Below are positions 18,769 to 28,037 of a stretch of 36,660 nucleotides of DNA, piece by piece; position 1 is the stretch's first letter, and each line of letters begins with the position of its first letter. This DNA is from Marine Group II euryarchaeote MED-G34 (lineage in GTDB: Archaea > Thermoplasmatota > Poseidoniia > Poseidoniales > Thalassarchaeaceae). The stretch is taken from assembly GCA_002457605.1 (NCBI GenBank), contig NTJT01000011.1:1-36660 (forward strand), written 5' to 3'. The translations under genes and the position numbers were made by a program. The notes under the pieces were generated by a model. It had not been told where the DNA came from. It saw only the letters and a list, made by a program, of their open reading frames with translations, and ran no database searches.

Positions 18769-20689
18769 TACCACGGTTGCGGGCGTCTTCGGCCCGAGCA
18801 TCTTCTCTGCCAGCTTCTAAGTCAACCATCCTCATCATGAGTGCCCCAATCAGAATCAGTAATGATATACTGAATACTCCAACTCTGCTATCATACATGA
18901 CTGTGAGAGTACCATAAAGAAGAGGTCCAATCATCGCTGCAACCTTACCGAAGAATCCGAAGAATCCGAAGAATTCAGCGCTCCTCGTCTCTGGTACCAT
19001 CTGGCCGAACATACTCCTAGAGAGACCTTGTGAACCTCCCAGAAGGGTCCCCATTCCGCAACCGAGAATAAGGAACTGCAGGCCTACTGAGAGTCCCAAT
19101 GGCGCCCATACTTTGTCCCTAACTACTATAGGAATTCCATCCAGTGGGCCATCTCCAAGATTTGTAGGGTGGTCGACACCTACTGCATTGGATGAGTCAA
19201 GTGGCCCCCCTTGTACACTAGCACTGAACCTAGTATCATCTACTGAAACTAGGAAGTCCTGGATAAGAGATTGGTTTTCTGCCTTTACCGTGTAGGGATC
19301 ATCGGCTGAGTTACCCCACGACCACTTGTAGATTCCACTATGTTCGCCAATAGTTACGGGTAATATGCTCGAGTGTGTCTGAGCCCATTCTTGCTCGTTG
19401 AATTCATCTTCGGAAAAATCGGTCTTCTGGGCTATCTGATAGTCAAAGTTGTAATTCATGTATGAAACATAAGAGCCAGCCGTGCTCAATCTCTCTTGGA
19501 GCCAACTCTGAGGAAGTTCAGATGGGCTGTCCATGTAATCAAGAGGGTCTGTTCCAGCCTCAATTTCTTCTAGATTACTGAACCAATCTCCGTCCACGTC
19601 GTCATCATAAGAATCGGCGATGCCATCGCCGTCTGAATCCCACTCAAACAGAACATCGTGTTGATCGTGGGAGTCAAAAGATAGAGGTGCGAACGCACAT
19701 GCGGCAAAGCATAGGACTACCCATCCGACTAAAGAAGCGTTCAGAGCCTTTTTTGTTCCCCATTTATTTGCCAGTCTGGTGAATCCAAGCGCGCTTGGCC
19801 ATGCTACGAATTGTATGGCTAGAATGGTTATCATTAGCTCCGTGGTTGTAACTCCCAATACAGTGGAGCCGAATACACCACCCATTGCTGTAACAGTGTT
19901 AATCCCATCTATGAAGAAGAAAAAGGCTAGCATGTAGATGAAAAGTGTGCGGAACTTGCTTACTTCTTTGAGAGTCTGGACTACCTGCCTGTAAGCATCT
20001 CCCAAAGCAATGGCTTCTTCCTCTGCTTCCAGAGGTGGCTCGGGTACGTACTTGAAGGTCAATAGCGCGAATCCATACCACCAAATTCCAGCAGATGCTA
20101 GACAAAGACGAATGACGAAGTCACCACCAATCCCCAAGACAAGGATGAAGTGTACCAGAAGAAGAATGCCCCCTCCAAGGTACCCATATGCGAAAGCACG
20201 ATTGGAAATGTCGTCCATCTCATCATCGGTACCCATGTGAGGTAGCATGGCGTTGTAGAACACACCAGCTCCATTCAGACCTATGTTAGCAAGAACGAAG
20301 AAGACCATTAGCCAAATCCATTCAGATCCCCCATAAAGGAAGTCAAATCCGATAAGGAAAGTTGCGCCTGCTCCGATATAGGTCAAATATCTGAGCCACT
20401 TCATTTTGATCGGTTTTTTATCTGCCATTACACCAAAAGCTGGAGCTAGAATAGCCACCAATAGGGTGGCAGCAGCCACAGCATAAGCCCAGACAGCATC
20501 TCCCGTCAACTGAATAGACCCAATAGTGGTGGTAAGTCCGTTAGCCTCTAGGAACAGATATGCATACCAAGCAGGCAGTATTGCTACTGTGACGCTGGTC
20601 TCAAAAGCCGACTTTCCCCAATCATAGAATGCGTACCCTTTGACTGCTTGTGGGTCCGACGCGCGGTCCAATTCTACTGTCTCTGACAT
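18755..20689 (-). CDS. MFS transporter (Atg22/UMF22-like) with EF-hand/thrombospondin-3-like extracytoplasmic insertion
   Basis: YAFYDWGKSAFETSVTVAILPAWYAYLF N-terminus, about 12 TM segments, inserted DSDGDGIADSYDDDVDGDWFSNLEEIEAGTDPLDYMDSP; ORF extends to 20791 but an ATG at 20687-20689 fits the family start. Confidence 0.85.
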   Translation of the reverse strand: MSETVELDRASDPQAVKGYAFYDWGKSAFETSVTVAILPAWYAYLFLEANGLTTTIGSIQLTGDAVWAYAVAAATLLVAILAPAFGVMADKKPIKMKWLRYLTYIGAGATFLIGFDFLYGGSEWIWLMVFFVLANIGLNGAGVFYNAMLPHMGTDDEMDDISNRAFAYGYLGGGILLLVHFILVLGIGGDFVIRLCLASAGIWWYGFALLTFKYVPEPPLEAEEEAIALGDAYRQVVQTLKEVSKFRTLFIYMLAFFFFIDGINTVTAMGGVFGSTVLGVTTTELMITILAIQFVAWPSALGFTRLANKWGTKKALNASLVGWVVLCFAACAFAPLSFDSHDQHDVLFEWDSDGDGIADSYDDDVDGDWFSNLEEIEAGTDPLDYMDSPSELPQSWLQERLSTAGSYVSYMNYNFDYQIAQKTDFSEDEFNEQEWAQTHSSILPVTIGEHSGIYKWSWGNSADDPYTVKAENQSLIQDFLVSVDDTRFSASVQGGPLDSSNAVGVDHPTNLGDGPLDGIPIVVRDKVWAPLGLSVGLQFLILGCGMGTLLGGSQGLSRSMFGQMVPETRSAEFFGFFGFFGKVAAMIGPLLYGTLTVMYDSRVGVFSISLLILIGALMMRMVDLEAGREDARAEDARNRGISLD

Positions 20690-20795
20690 GGTAATACCTA
20701 CGCGGCGGTGAGGGAACAAGGGTTTGAGCATTGGGGAGGCATCGAAGGAAACCAGTCCGTGCATTCTTGGGCCTATTGCCCTTCGAATCATCCAG

Positions 20796-21914
20796 ATGAG
20801 TTGGGAGCAGCCACCTGAGAACTCCCTAGAGTCCTTGGTCCATGGGATGCAAACATCTGATGGAGTTGAGTTTGATCTGCGACTGTCTGCCGATGATGAA
20901 CTGGTTGTTTATCACGATACGCAGACCGCCGACGGACGCTATCCTGAGTGTGAAGAAGCATCATCAATGCCTGATTACGTATGCAACTTAGATGATCTTC
21001 TAGCCGAGCCTAGATTCGTAGAACCTTGGGTGAATGAGGGGAAGTTTGCGTGTATCGAACTCAAGATACCTCACCCCAGTAGTGGAAAAGTGGGGGGGAT
21101 GTTCTCAGGAGAAATGAAAATCGACCACATGAGGAGAATGATAGAGATTGTCGACGAGTCGATTCTTCCCCTGGAACTCAGTTCTTCTGGGGCAGTGGTC
21201 TATTCATTCGAGCCTCGACTGCTCAAAGCCGCTGCTAGGACCAGCAGCAAACTTCGATTCGCCAGACTGGTGCCATATCTCAGGCCGTGGGGGAGTAGTT
21301 TTGTCAAGAGAGTATTTGCCTCTCCCTATTTCATCGGACTCTCGTTGCCCCGATTAATGGCAATGCAGCGGAGAGCCGGTGCGCCGATGCTGCCTGCAGC
21401 TCTGGATTATCTGGACGGTAGCAAGCGCCACCTAACGATAGGCACTACTGTAGGTCTGCACGGCCGCCAACTTACCAATCTAACAAGAAAACGGAAGGGT
21501 TTCCCTGTCTATGTCTGGCCGGCTAAACTGCGTGTGGAAAGAGCAATTCTAGATGCCGGACTAACGGCGATATCCGACGAGCTCTCTCCGGATGTCACAA
21601 CACTTCCGACGGGTGAGCCACGATGGTTGAGGCCTGCTACCCAACCCCTAAACGACGAGATGAGAGAAGATTTGGATTCGACTCCCATAGGTGGACATGC
21701 AGACGCAATTCGACAACTCCAGAGGGAAGTTGCACCATGGTCAGAGATCTCAGATACCGAGAGAAGAGTTTTCATCGAGGGCTGGAGAAAGAAGTGGCTC
21801 TGGGAGAGGAGTGTTGATGTCCTAATGTCTGAGGCGTCAGAGACCAGTATGCCCTGGGAAGCCTCAAGGGTGATTGGGCACAGAGGCGCTGGCAAGACCT
21901 ATGGGTCTGGCTAA
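20796..21914 (+). CDS. glycerophosphodiester phosphodiesterase-family protein with permuted motif order
   Basis: N-terminal PPENSLESLVHGM, DGVEFDLRLSADDELVVYHD, ACIELKI, YVWPAKLRVERAILDAGLTAISDELSPD; HRG motif only at the C-terminus (VIGHRGAGKTYGSG*). ORF extends up to 20724. Confidence 0.82.
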   Translation: MSWEQPPENSLESLVHGMQTSDGVEFDLRLSADDELVVYHDTQTADGRYPECEEASSMPDYVCNLDDLLAEPRFVEPWVNEGKFACIELKIPHPSSGKVGGMFSGEMKIDHMRRMIEIVDESILPLELSSSGAVVYSFEPRLLKAAARTSSKLRFARLVPYLRPWGSSFVKRVFASPYFIGLSLPRLMAMQRRAGAPMLPAALDYLDGSKRHLTIGTTVGLHGRQLTNLTRKRKGFPVYVWPAKLRVERAILDAGLTAISDELSPDVTTLPTGEPRWLRPATQPLNDEMREDLDSTPIGGHADAIRQLQREVAPWSEISDTERRVFIEGWRKKWLWERSVDVLMSEASETSMPWEASRVIGHRGAGKTYGSG

Positions 21915-23084
21915 TCACTCAAGTCGCTGGTGCGGCTGGTCGCGTGGGATGTATTTGGGCCTGTAAATCGGTGTGCCCCTGCCTTCACGTGCACTGCGCT
22001 CGTCCAGTATCTGTGCACAAATCCCGGCAACACGGGCCCAACCGAAGAAGGTCGTGTAATAGTCCGGCTTACGGAAGCCAACCGAGTGTAGCAGACTGCC
22101 ACTGGCCAAATCCACATTTGGATACGGATTACTAATCTTCGGAATCTCCTTGAGGATTGGTGGAACGACCTCTCGCAGGGTAGTGACTGTCCTGAAATTC
22201 TCGTCATCCGGACATATCTCACTACCAAGTTCGATAAGTAATCTCGCGCGTGGGTCTTCAGCACGGAGAACGCCATGGCCGAATCCGTAGATAGGTCGCC
22301 TCGCGGCCAGTTCGGAGCGGACGAAAGTCTCGATCTCGTCGCGATCCGATGACCCAATCCTCTGCACGAACTCCAAGCAGGCCTGATTGGCGCGGCCGTG
22401 CAGGGGGCCCGACAGTGCATTCATCGCGCTGGCAATCGATGCGTAGATTGATGCGCGTCCAGAAGCAACTGCTTTGCCAGAGAATGTCGAGAGGTTTCCA
22501 CCTCCGTGGTCCATGTGCAGGATGAAGAAGAATCGTAGCATGCGCTCCATGCGTTCGGCCTCTTCGCCTTTGACTCCGAGCATGTGGACGAAGTTTTCGA
22601 CCAGTCCGAGTTCGGGCTTGCGAGGCATTAGGTTCTCCGGTTTTCCGCCACGAAGCAGGAATAGTCTAGCCATCAGTTCGGGCATTCTAGCGATGAGATT
22701 CATCGAGTCAGCGCGAGCATCGCCCGTTGAGTCTGCCGCCCCTAGTGCCATGATACCGATAGCCAGCCAGTCCATCGGATGGCCACTCCCTGGAGTCAGA
22801 GACTCCAGTACTCGGAGCGCCCCAGTGGGTATTTCCTCGGCCCTGTGTGCAAGTTCAGCGTGGAAGGCCTCGGATTCCTCAGGACTAGGGAGGCGCTTGT
22901 GCATCAGAAGGTAAATTACGTCCTCTTCTTCGAGATTGGCTAGGTCGCCTACTGGATAGCCGACGTAGTGGACTCCCTCTATGGGGTCGACAAAAGAGGT
23001 CTTACAGGTGCCCACTGGTACTCCCCTGAGGCCTGAGTCGAGATTGGCTTCGGTGATTGTGAATATTGTCTCCTCGTCACCCAT
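21915..23084 (-). CDS. gltA: citrate synthase
   Basis: HMDHGGGNLSTFSGKAVAS, SAMNALSGPLHGRANQACLEF, GFGHGVLRAEDPRARLL, C-terminal ILDERSAREGRGTPIYRPKYIP; start at M6 of the ORF (ORF to 23099). Confidence 0.94.
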   Translation of the reverse strand: MGDEETIFTITEANLDSGLRGVPVGTCKTSFVDPIEGVHYVGYPVGDLANLEEEDVIYLLMHKRLPSPEESEAFHAELAHRAEEIPTGALRVLESLTPGSGHPMDWLAIGIMALGAADSTGDARADSMNLIARMPELMARLFLLRGGKPENLMPRKPELGLVENFVHMLGVKGEEAERMERMLRFFFILHMDHGGGNLSTFSGKAVASGRASIYASIASAMNALSGPLHGRANQACLEFVQRIGSSDRDEIETFVRSELAARRPIYGFGHGVLRAEDPRARLLIELGSEICPDDENFRTVTTLREVVPPILKEIPKISNPYPNVDLASGSLLHSVGFRKPDYYTTFFGWARVAGICAQILDERSAREGRGTPIYRPKYIPRDQPHQRLE

Positions 23085-23168
23085 GTTATCCCTCAGCAAC
23101 CAACGTATAGAGGGTCACATGATAACTCCTCCGACATTGAAATCAGCAAAGCCTGAGGACTCACAAGA

Positions 23169-23870
23169 GTGCGGGTGTATCGATATCAGCGCATAGGAAA
23201 CCGCCGAAAAGCACCCGTAACGGTGATAGCGAGGAGGTCTGCGGGCAGGGTCGTGTCAGGTTGGCGTGATAGGCTCGATGAGTTGGATTCAGAGCATAGG
23301 TACATGCTCGAGGGCGGTTCGCTCAGCCAGATGTTTCTGCGTTATCCCCTGACGGTTTCGCATCCGGTTTTCGTTGGTGGGTTCTACGGGCTTTTGATAG
23401 GCTTGACTCTGCTTCTGCCATATGGCTACATAGGAAATATCGAGGATCAGGCAGTAGAGGAGATCCTCAGAGATTGGGGCCTGCAGACACTGATTCTCAT
23501 CACCCTGACGGCTTTTCTCGGCGGTTTCTCCTCAATACTGGCATCGGTAGTAAAGCGTCCTCCGATTCGCCTTGAGAACCGTCGCAGATACCTGTTCCCA
23601 TTCCCTTTCATTGGCTTGGCGGTGCTCTCTGTCTCGATGATGAACGAGGTTCCTGAGTATGCGACTTGGGCGGGTTGGTTCTGCTTCGTCTACCCTGGTC
23701 CCCTCTACATCCACCTTTCGTACGCGCCCAGATGGAGGATACTCGACAGGCTCGATCGAGGCCTCGCACCATTCGAGGGGATGCGCAGAACGATTGACGA
23801 GGGGTCTTCGGACGAGCCTGTGGAAGCGGATGATGGAGATCTTGAGGAAGTCGTCGAGGCTTCCTTCTAG
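23169..23870 (+). CDS. hypothetical membrane protein
   Basis: 233 aa with several hydrophobic TM segments (FVGGFYGLLIGLTLLLPYGYIG; TLILITLTAFLGGFSSILASVV). Confidence 0.7.
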   Translation: MRVYRYQRIGNRRKAPVTVIARRSAGRVVSGWRDRLDELDSEHRYMLEGGSLSQMFLRYPLTVSHPVFVGGFYGLLIGLTLLLPYGYIGNIEDQAVEEILRDWGLQTLILITLTAFLGGFSSILASVVKRPPIRLENRRRYLFPFPFIGLAVLSVSMMNEVPEYATWAGWFCFVYPGPLYIHLSYAPRWRILDRLDRGLAPFEGMRRTIDEGSSDEPVEADDGDLEEVVEASF

Positions 23871-24307
23871 TCGCCCCCGGTGGCTTCGAGTTGTAGAATA
23901 CTGGCCCTCAAGGAATCAGGCATAGGTGTGCTAGAGTTGGAATTGTAGTCGAAGACGACGCCTGAGACAGTACCAGTAGCGACGGTTTCATCACCCTTGA
24001 CAGAGCTAGTGATTCGGTATCCCATCTCAAACGACGCGTTGCCTATACGAGTGACAGTGGTGTGGACAGTTACGGTATCTGGGAATCCAACAGGGGAACT
24101 GTAATCCACTTTAAGCCCGGCGAGAATAGGTCCGATTCCCTCAGAATCAAACAGGTCAGTGAAGCCACAGGCGATGAAGTAGTGCATGCGAGCAGTTTCC
24201 ATCCACCTGATGAACACGGTGTGGTTGACATGATTGAGGGCGTCCATCTCACCCCACTGTACAGGAATCTCACAACTGATTGGCCAGCGGCCCAACTCAC
24301 TCATCAC
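23867..24307 (-). CDS. acyl-CoA thioesterase (4-hydroxybenzoyl-CoA thioesterase-like hotdog fold)
   Basis: VQWGEMDALNHVNHTVFIRWMETARMHYF matches the hotdog thioesterase active-site region. Confidence 0.9.
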   Translation of the reverse strand: MMSELGRWPISCEIPVQWGEMDALNHVNHTVFIRWMETARMHYFIACGFTDLFDSEGIGPILAGLKVDYSSPVGFPDTVTVHTTVTRIGNASFEMGYRITSSVKGDETVATGTVSGVVFDYNSNSSTPMPDSLRASILQLEATGGD

Positions 24308-24521
24308 CTGGACCTCCCGGTATATTACGGGCGACTATCCAATACAGAGCCAATCCAGTAAACACAGCGAGCAGTCCTTTCCATGCCCCCAGTTCCTCGG
24401 CAGGAGGTAGGACTCCCGATTCCTGCATCCAAGATAGTACGGCGAACATTATACCGAAAGCTGATGCGATTAGCCACACCACAAGCAGTTTTTCCCTATT
24501 CTCAGTTGTCTGTGTGGCCAT
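24297..24521 (-). CDS. small two-TM membrane protein
   Basis: 74 aa, two hydrophobic segments, overlaps the downstream thioesterase start by 11 nt; sits in a minus-strand gene string. Confidence 0.6.
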   Translation of the reverse strand: MATQTTENREKLLVVWLIASAFGIMFAVLSWMQESGVLPPAEELGAWKGLLAVFTGLALYWIVARNIPGGPGDE

Positions 24522-24530
24522 CTTATCTCC

Positions 24531-25718
24531 TCAAATCAATCCAAGTTCCCGTCCACAGGTTTCGAACTTACTCAAAACCACCTGCAAATCATCACGAGTA
24601 AGTCCGGCAGACATCTGTGTCCGCACTCGTGCCTTGTCACGAGCTACCATGGGGAAAACAATGGCGCCCACCAGTACTCCTTCCTCCCTCAATGCAGTAG
24701 ACAGGTCCTGCGCCAATCGGCTCTCTTCACACATCACCGGAATAATAGGAGTCTCACTCACGCCCGTGTCGAAGCCCAAGGAGTCTAGTTCTCCCCGGAA
24801 GTATTCGGTGTTGTCCCATAGCCTACGGACGTGTTGCGGCTCGGACATCAGGACCTCTATGGCCGCCTTCTGTGCAGCAGCCACTCCGGGTGGCTGGCTG
24901 CCCGAGAGCAGCCACGAGCGGCTGTGGTTAAGTGCGTGCCTTCGGACGTCCTCCGAGCCTGCGACAATGCCGCCTTGGACACCCAGTGCCTTGGAATAAG
25001 AGCCAATCTCAAAGGTTACTCGTCCCTGCAATCCGAAGTGCGCGACTATCCCTCGACCGTTTCCCAGAACGCCTTCGCCGTGGCAGTCGTCGACGAACAC
25101 CATAGCGTCGTGCTGCTCGGCGAGTTCGGTAATCTCGTCCAGCGGTGCAATGTCACCATCCATGCTGAACACGCCATCGGTGATGATCAGTTTCCTCTCG
25201 CTACTCGAGTGCTCCTTCAGGACCTGTTCAAGCGCAGCCATGTCGTTATGCTGGTACACCGCCCTAGATGCCTTGGTCAGTCTGACTCCGTCGATGATGG
25301 AACCGTGGTTCAACTCATCTGAGATTATGACATCCTCAGAGCCGCGAACGAGAGTAGGGATGAGGCCCACATTGGCAGTGTAGCCAGCTGAGTAAATCAG
25401 CGCTGCCTCGACCTCTTTGAAGCGGGCGCATACTCGTTCGGCCTCAAGATGTAGATCGAGAGTTCCGGCTATTGCGCGCACCGAACCCGAACCGGCCCCA
25501 TACTTGCGAGTGGCTTCCACGGCTGCTTCGACAACCTTGGGGTGAGTTGTCAAGTTGAGGTAGTTGTTGGCTGAGAGCAATATCATCTCCCTACCGTCAA
25601 CCATGCAGCGCGGTTCGCTGGCCGATTGTAGGGCCGGCGGGTCCCAGTCAAGACCCTGAGAGTGCAGTTGCTCGTAGCGCTCACGCATCCACGACAGGTC
25701 GGCCGCCATGCTCCGCAA
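24531..25718 (-). CDS. kbl: alpha-oxoamine synthase family PLP enzyme (glycine C-acetyltransferase/2-amino-3-ketobutyrate CoA ligase-like)
   Basis: NNYLNLTTHPKV, GAGSGSVRAIAGT, DGVFSMDGDIAPL, DDCHGEGVLG, PLP lysine motif SYSKALGVQGG. Confidence 0.88.
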   Translation of the reverse strand: MRSMAADLSWMRERYEQLHSQGLDWDPPALQSASEPRCMVDGREMILLSANNYLNLTTHPKVVEAAVEATRKYGAGSGSVRAIAGTLDLHLEAERVCARFKEVEAALIYSAGYTANVGLIPTLVRGSEDVIISDELNHGSIIDGVRLTKASRAVYQHNDMAALEQVLKEHSSSERKLIITDGVFSMDGDIAPLDEITELAEQHDAMVFVDDCHGEGVLGNGRGIVAHFGLQGRVTFEIGSYSKALGVQGGIVAGSEDVRRHALNHSRSWLLSGSQPPGVAAAQKAAIEVLMSEPQHVRRLWDNTEYFRGELDSLGFDTGVSETPIIPVMCEESRLAQDLSTALREEGVLVGAIVFPMVARDKARVRTQMSAGLTRDDLQVVLSKFETCGRELGLI

Positions 25719-25805
25719 ATGCCGGTGAGGTTCATGGCTCCATCGGAACAGCCAACACAGTTTCGGTATCCGAGTGCTTCATTTCTGATACCGCTACCGC
25801 GAATC

Positions 25806-26672
25806 ATGGAAGTGACTCTGGTACTTCTCGGAATTGCGCAGGACGGAGGCGTACCGCATGCAGGCTGCTCGTGCGTGCGATGTATGGCGGCGCATCGCGA
25901 TCCTTCGCTCCGCCGACACCCTGTAGCGTGCGGAATTCGCGGAAGTGATGGTAGTCTGCATCTCGTCGAGGCGAGCCGTTCTCTGCCTGATCAGATGTGG
26001 CTATGGGCAGAGGCGATGGGTGCCGAGGGAGTTGCACGTCCGGACAGCGTCAGCCTGACTCATATTCATCTAGGGCACATAGACGGGCTAGGGCAGTTTG
26101 GAAACGAGGTGATGGGGTGCTCAGAACTGCCGCTGTTCGCTAGTGCATCTGTCTTGGAGGAGTTGGCCAAGAGAGAGATGTTGGGGCCATTCGAGGCTAC
26201 GGAGGCAGTGCCGATGGAGCGATTTAGCCCAAGCGTGAACTGTGGCTTCGAGATGGAGTTCGTACCCGTCCCACACAGGGATGAGCACGCCGACACACAC
26301 GCCGTGATAATCAGGGGACCTTCTCACTCCGTACTCTTCCTGCCGGACCACGATGACTGGGCTCAGACTCTTAACAGACATGGCGCTAACTCGATTCGTC
26401 AGTGGTTGTCGGACCTCGATGTCGACATTGCCTTGCTCGACGGTTCGTTCTGGGACTCGAGCGAGTTGCCCAATCGTGATATGTCCGAGGTACCTCACCC
26501 GACCGTAACCGAGACCCTAGCAAGACTGGGTGAACGAGTTGAGGGCGATGTCGAGATACACTTCATCCACCTGAATCACTCCAACCCTCTTCTAGGCCAG
26601 GGGCCAGAGGTTGAGGAGTTGACAGACTTAGGTTGGCAGGTTTCAGCACAGGGGCAACAGTTTACTCTTTGA
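25806..26672 (+). CDS. PqqB-like metallo-beta-lactamase-fold hydrolase
   Basis: LLGIAQDGGVPHAGCSCVRC, SLTHIHLGHIDGL; ORF starts at 25662 but an ATG at 25806 fits the family N-terminus. Confidence 0.82.
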   Translation: MEVTLVLLGIAQDGGVPHAGCSCVRCMAAHRDPSLRRHPVACGIRGSDGSLHLVEASRSLPDQMWLWAEAMGAEGVARPDSVSLTHIHLGHIDGLGQFGNEVMGCSELPLFASASVLEELAKREMLGPFEATEAVPMERFSPSVNCGFEMEFVPVPHRDEHADTHAVIIRGPSHSVLFLPDHDDWAQTLNRHGANSIRQWLSDLDVDIALLDGSFWDSSELPNRDMSEVPHPTVTETLARLGERVEGDVEIHFIHLNHSNPLLGQGPEVEELTDLGWQVSAQGQQFTL

Positions 26673-27151
26673 TTCACAATGAGGAATATTATGAGCGGTC
26701 GCCGCGGGGCAGGGCCGTGTATCTGAGTGGGATTGTATCGAGCGGGTTGGGCAGAGCCCATGTCTTCATGGCACAACCGCACTACCAGAATCAGTTCAAG
26801 GGCGTCTTGGGCACTGGTGCTTGGCCGGGCACTCTGAACATCGACCTGTATGGAGATAATCTATCCAACTACAAAGGACTGAGGGTCCTAGCAGGTCTTG
26901 AGGAAGGCGAGAGTGCCGAGAGTGCGGAACCGATTAGGATACAGGGTTTCGAGCGGTCGGGTCGCTCGTTCGGAGGTGCGACTGCGTTCAGGGCTGAAAT
27001 CAGCAGAGGCGGAGACGATTGGATATCCTGCGCCATCCTCATCCCGGACCTGACCCGACACACCCAAACAGCCGAGGTGATTTCGGCCTCGTTCCTGCGT
27101 GAGGCATTGCCATGCGAGGATGGCGACGAGATTTCCATCAGGCTCATTTGA
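26669..27151 (+). CDS. ribK: archaeal CTP-dependent riboflavin kinase (DUF120)
   Basis: YLSGIVSSGLGRAHVFM, YQNQFKGVLGTGAWPGTLNIDLYG; ORF from 26633; TTGA overlap start at 26669 is plausible. Confidence 0.85.
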   Translation: MIHNEEYYERSPRGRAVYLSGIVSSGLGRAHVFMAQPHYQNQFKGVLGTGAWPGTLNIDLYGDNLSNYKGLRVLAGLEEGESAESAEPIRIQGFERSGRSFGGATAFRAEISRGGDDWISCAILIPDLTRHTQTAEVISASFLREALPCEDGDEISIRLI

Positions 27152-28037
27152 GCCGCTTCAGCCACTCCCGCTCCAGTAGCGTAGCCATCTCGAGACGGGC
27201 AAGTGCAAGCCACCTAGTGTGCCCTCTCATGTCACTCGGTGGCTCGGAGAACCAACTTGTGTCAGGCAACAAGCCGTTAGTCATCCCATCTGAATGTGGG
27301 TTCTCTATCGACCACAGGACGAGTCCATCTGAAGGCGAGCGGCCGAGATCGATGGGGTCTTCGGGATTGTCGAGGGCGGTTCGGATATCATCCAGTGTGT
27401 TCCTGCCTGATACTACTCCTGAGATTGCGCTGGCTATCCTACGCACTTGATTCCAGAGGAATGCGCGGGACCTCACCGAGATACCGATTACCCTGCCGTT
27501 GGAGGAGAGCCATGGACTGCACTCGTCAATTATCCTCATCGGATCTTTTCCCTCCTCCAGCCTACACATGTTGGTGAAGTTATGCTCTCCCTCAAACAGG
27601 GAGCATGCCTCGGCAAAGATCTCGGCATCGACCTCGTGTGGCCAATCGTGCATGACCTCGGTGCGAAACAGGTAATGGCGCGAAGTAGGGTACCTGATGT
27701 GGGCCTTCTCGGGTATGCCCCTCGCACTCCAAACCACCATCCCGATGGGAAGATTGTCGTTCATCGCCCTCAGGAGATTCGTCTCCTCAATGGAGCGAGC
27801 GACCTCGGCAGGGAGATCGATTCGGGCCAGATTCATCCTGACACTGACTCCAGCGTCGGTCCGACTTGATATTTCTAAGCAGCCCTCTCTCCACCAGTCC
27901 AGTCGCTCAAGCGCCCGGATAAGAGCGCCCTCGACGGTTCGGATATCGGGCTGGACTTGAGAACCGTGGAAGGCGTCGCCGTGGTAGCCGAGCGCGACCA
28001 TCACGCGGTCGCTGTCCAAGGGCCTGCCACCCCTCAA
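27144..28037 (-). CDS. truA: tRNA pseudouridine synthase A
   Basis: LGYHGDAFHGSQVQPDIRTVEGAL, catalytic SSRTDAGVSV, RSRAFLWNQVRRI. Confidence 0.92.
   Translation of the reverse strand: MRGGRPLDSDRVMVALGYHGDAFHGSQVQPDIRTVEGALIRALERLDWWREGCLEISSRTDAGVSVRMNLARIDLPAEVARSIEETNLLRAMNDNLPIGMVVWSARGIPEKAHIRYPTSRHYLFRTEVMHDWPHEVDAEIFAEACSLFEGEHNFTNMCRLEEGKDPMRIIDECSPWLSSNGRVIGISVRSRAFLWNQVRRIASAISGVVSGRNTLDDIRTALDNPEDPIDLGRSPSDGLVLWSIENPHSDGMTNGLLPDTSWFSEPPSDMRGHTRWLALARLEMATLLEREWLKRLK

Noticed and set aside
18951-18977. Triplicated CCGAAGAAT-like 9-bp tandem repeat
   Set aside because: Lies inside the MFS coding sequence and encodes FFGFFGFFG, a Phe/Gly motif plausible in a TM helix; no evidence it is a separate element.
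24280-24999. 239-aa plus-strand ORF
   Set aside because: Antisense to the kbl-like and thioesterase genes, composition typical of a spurious frame.
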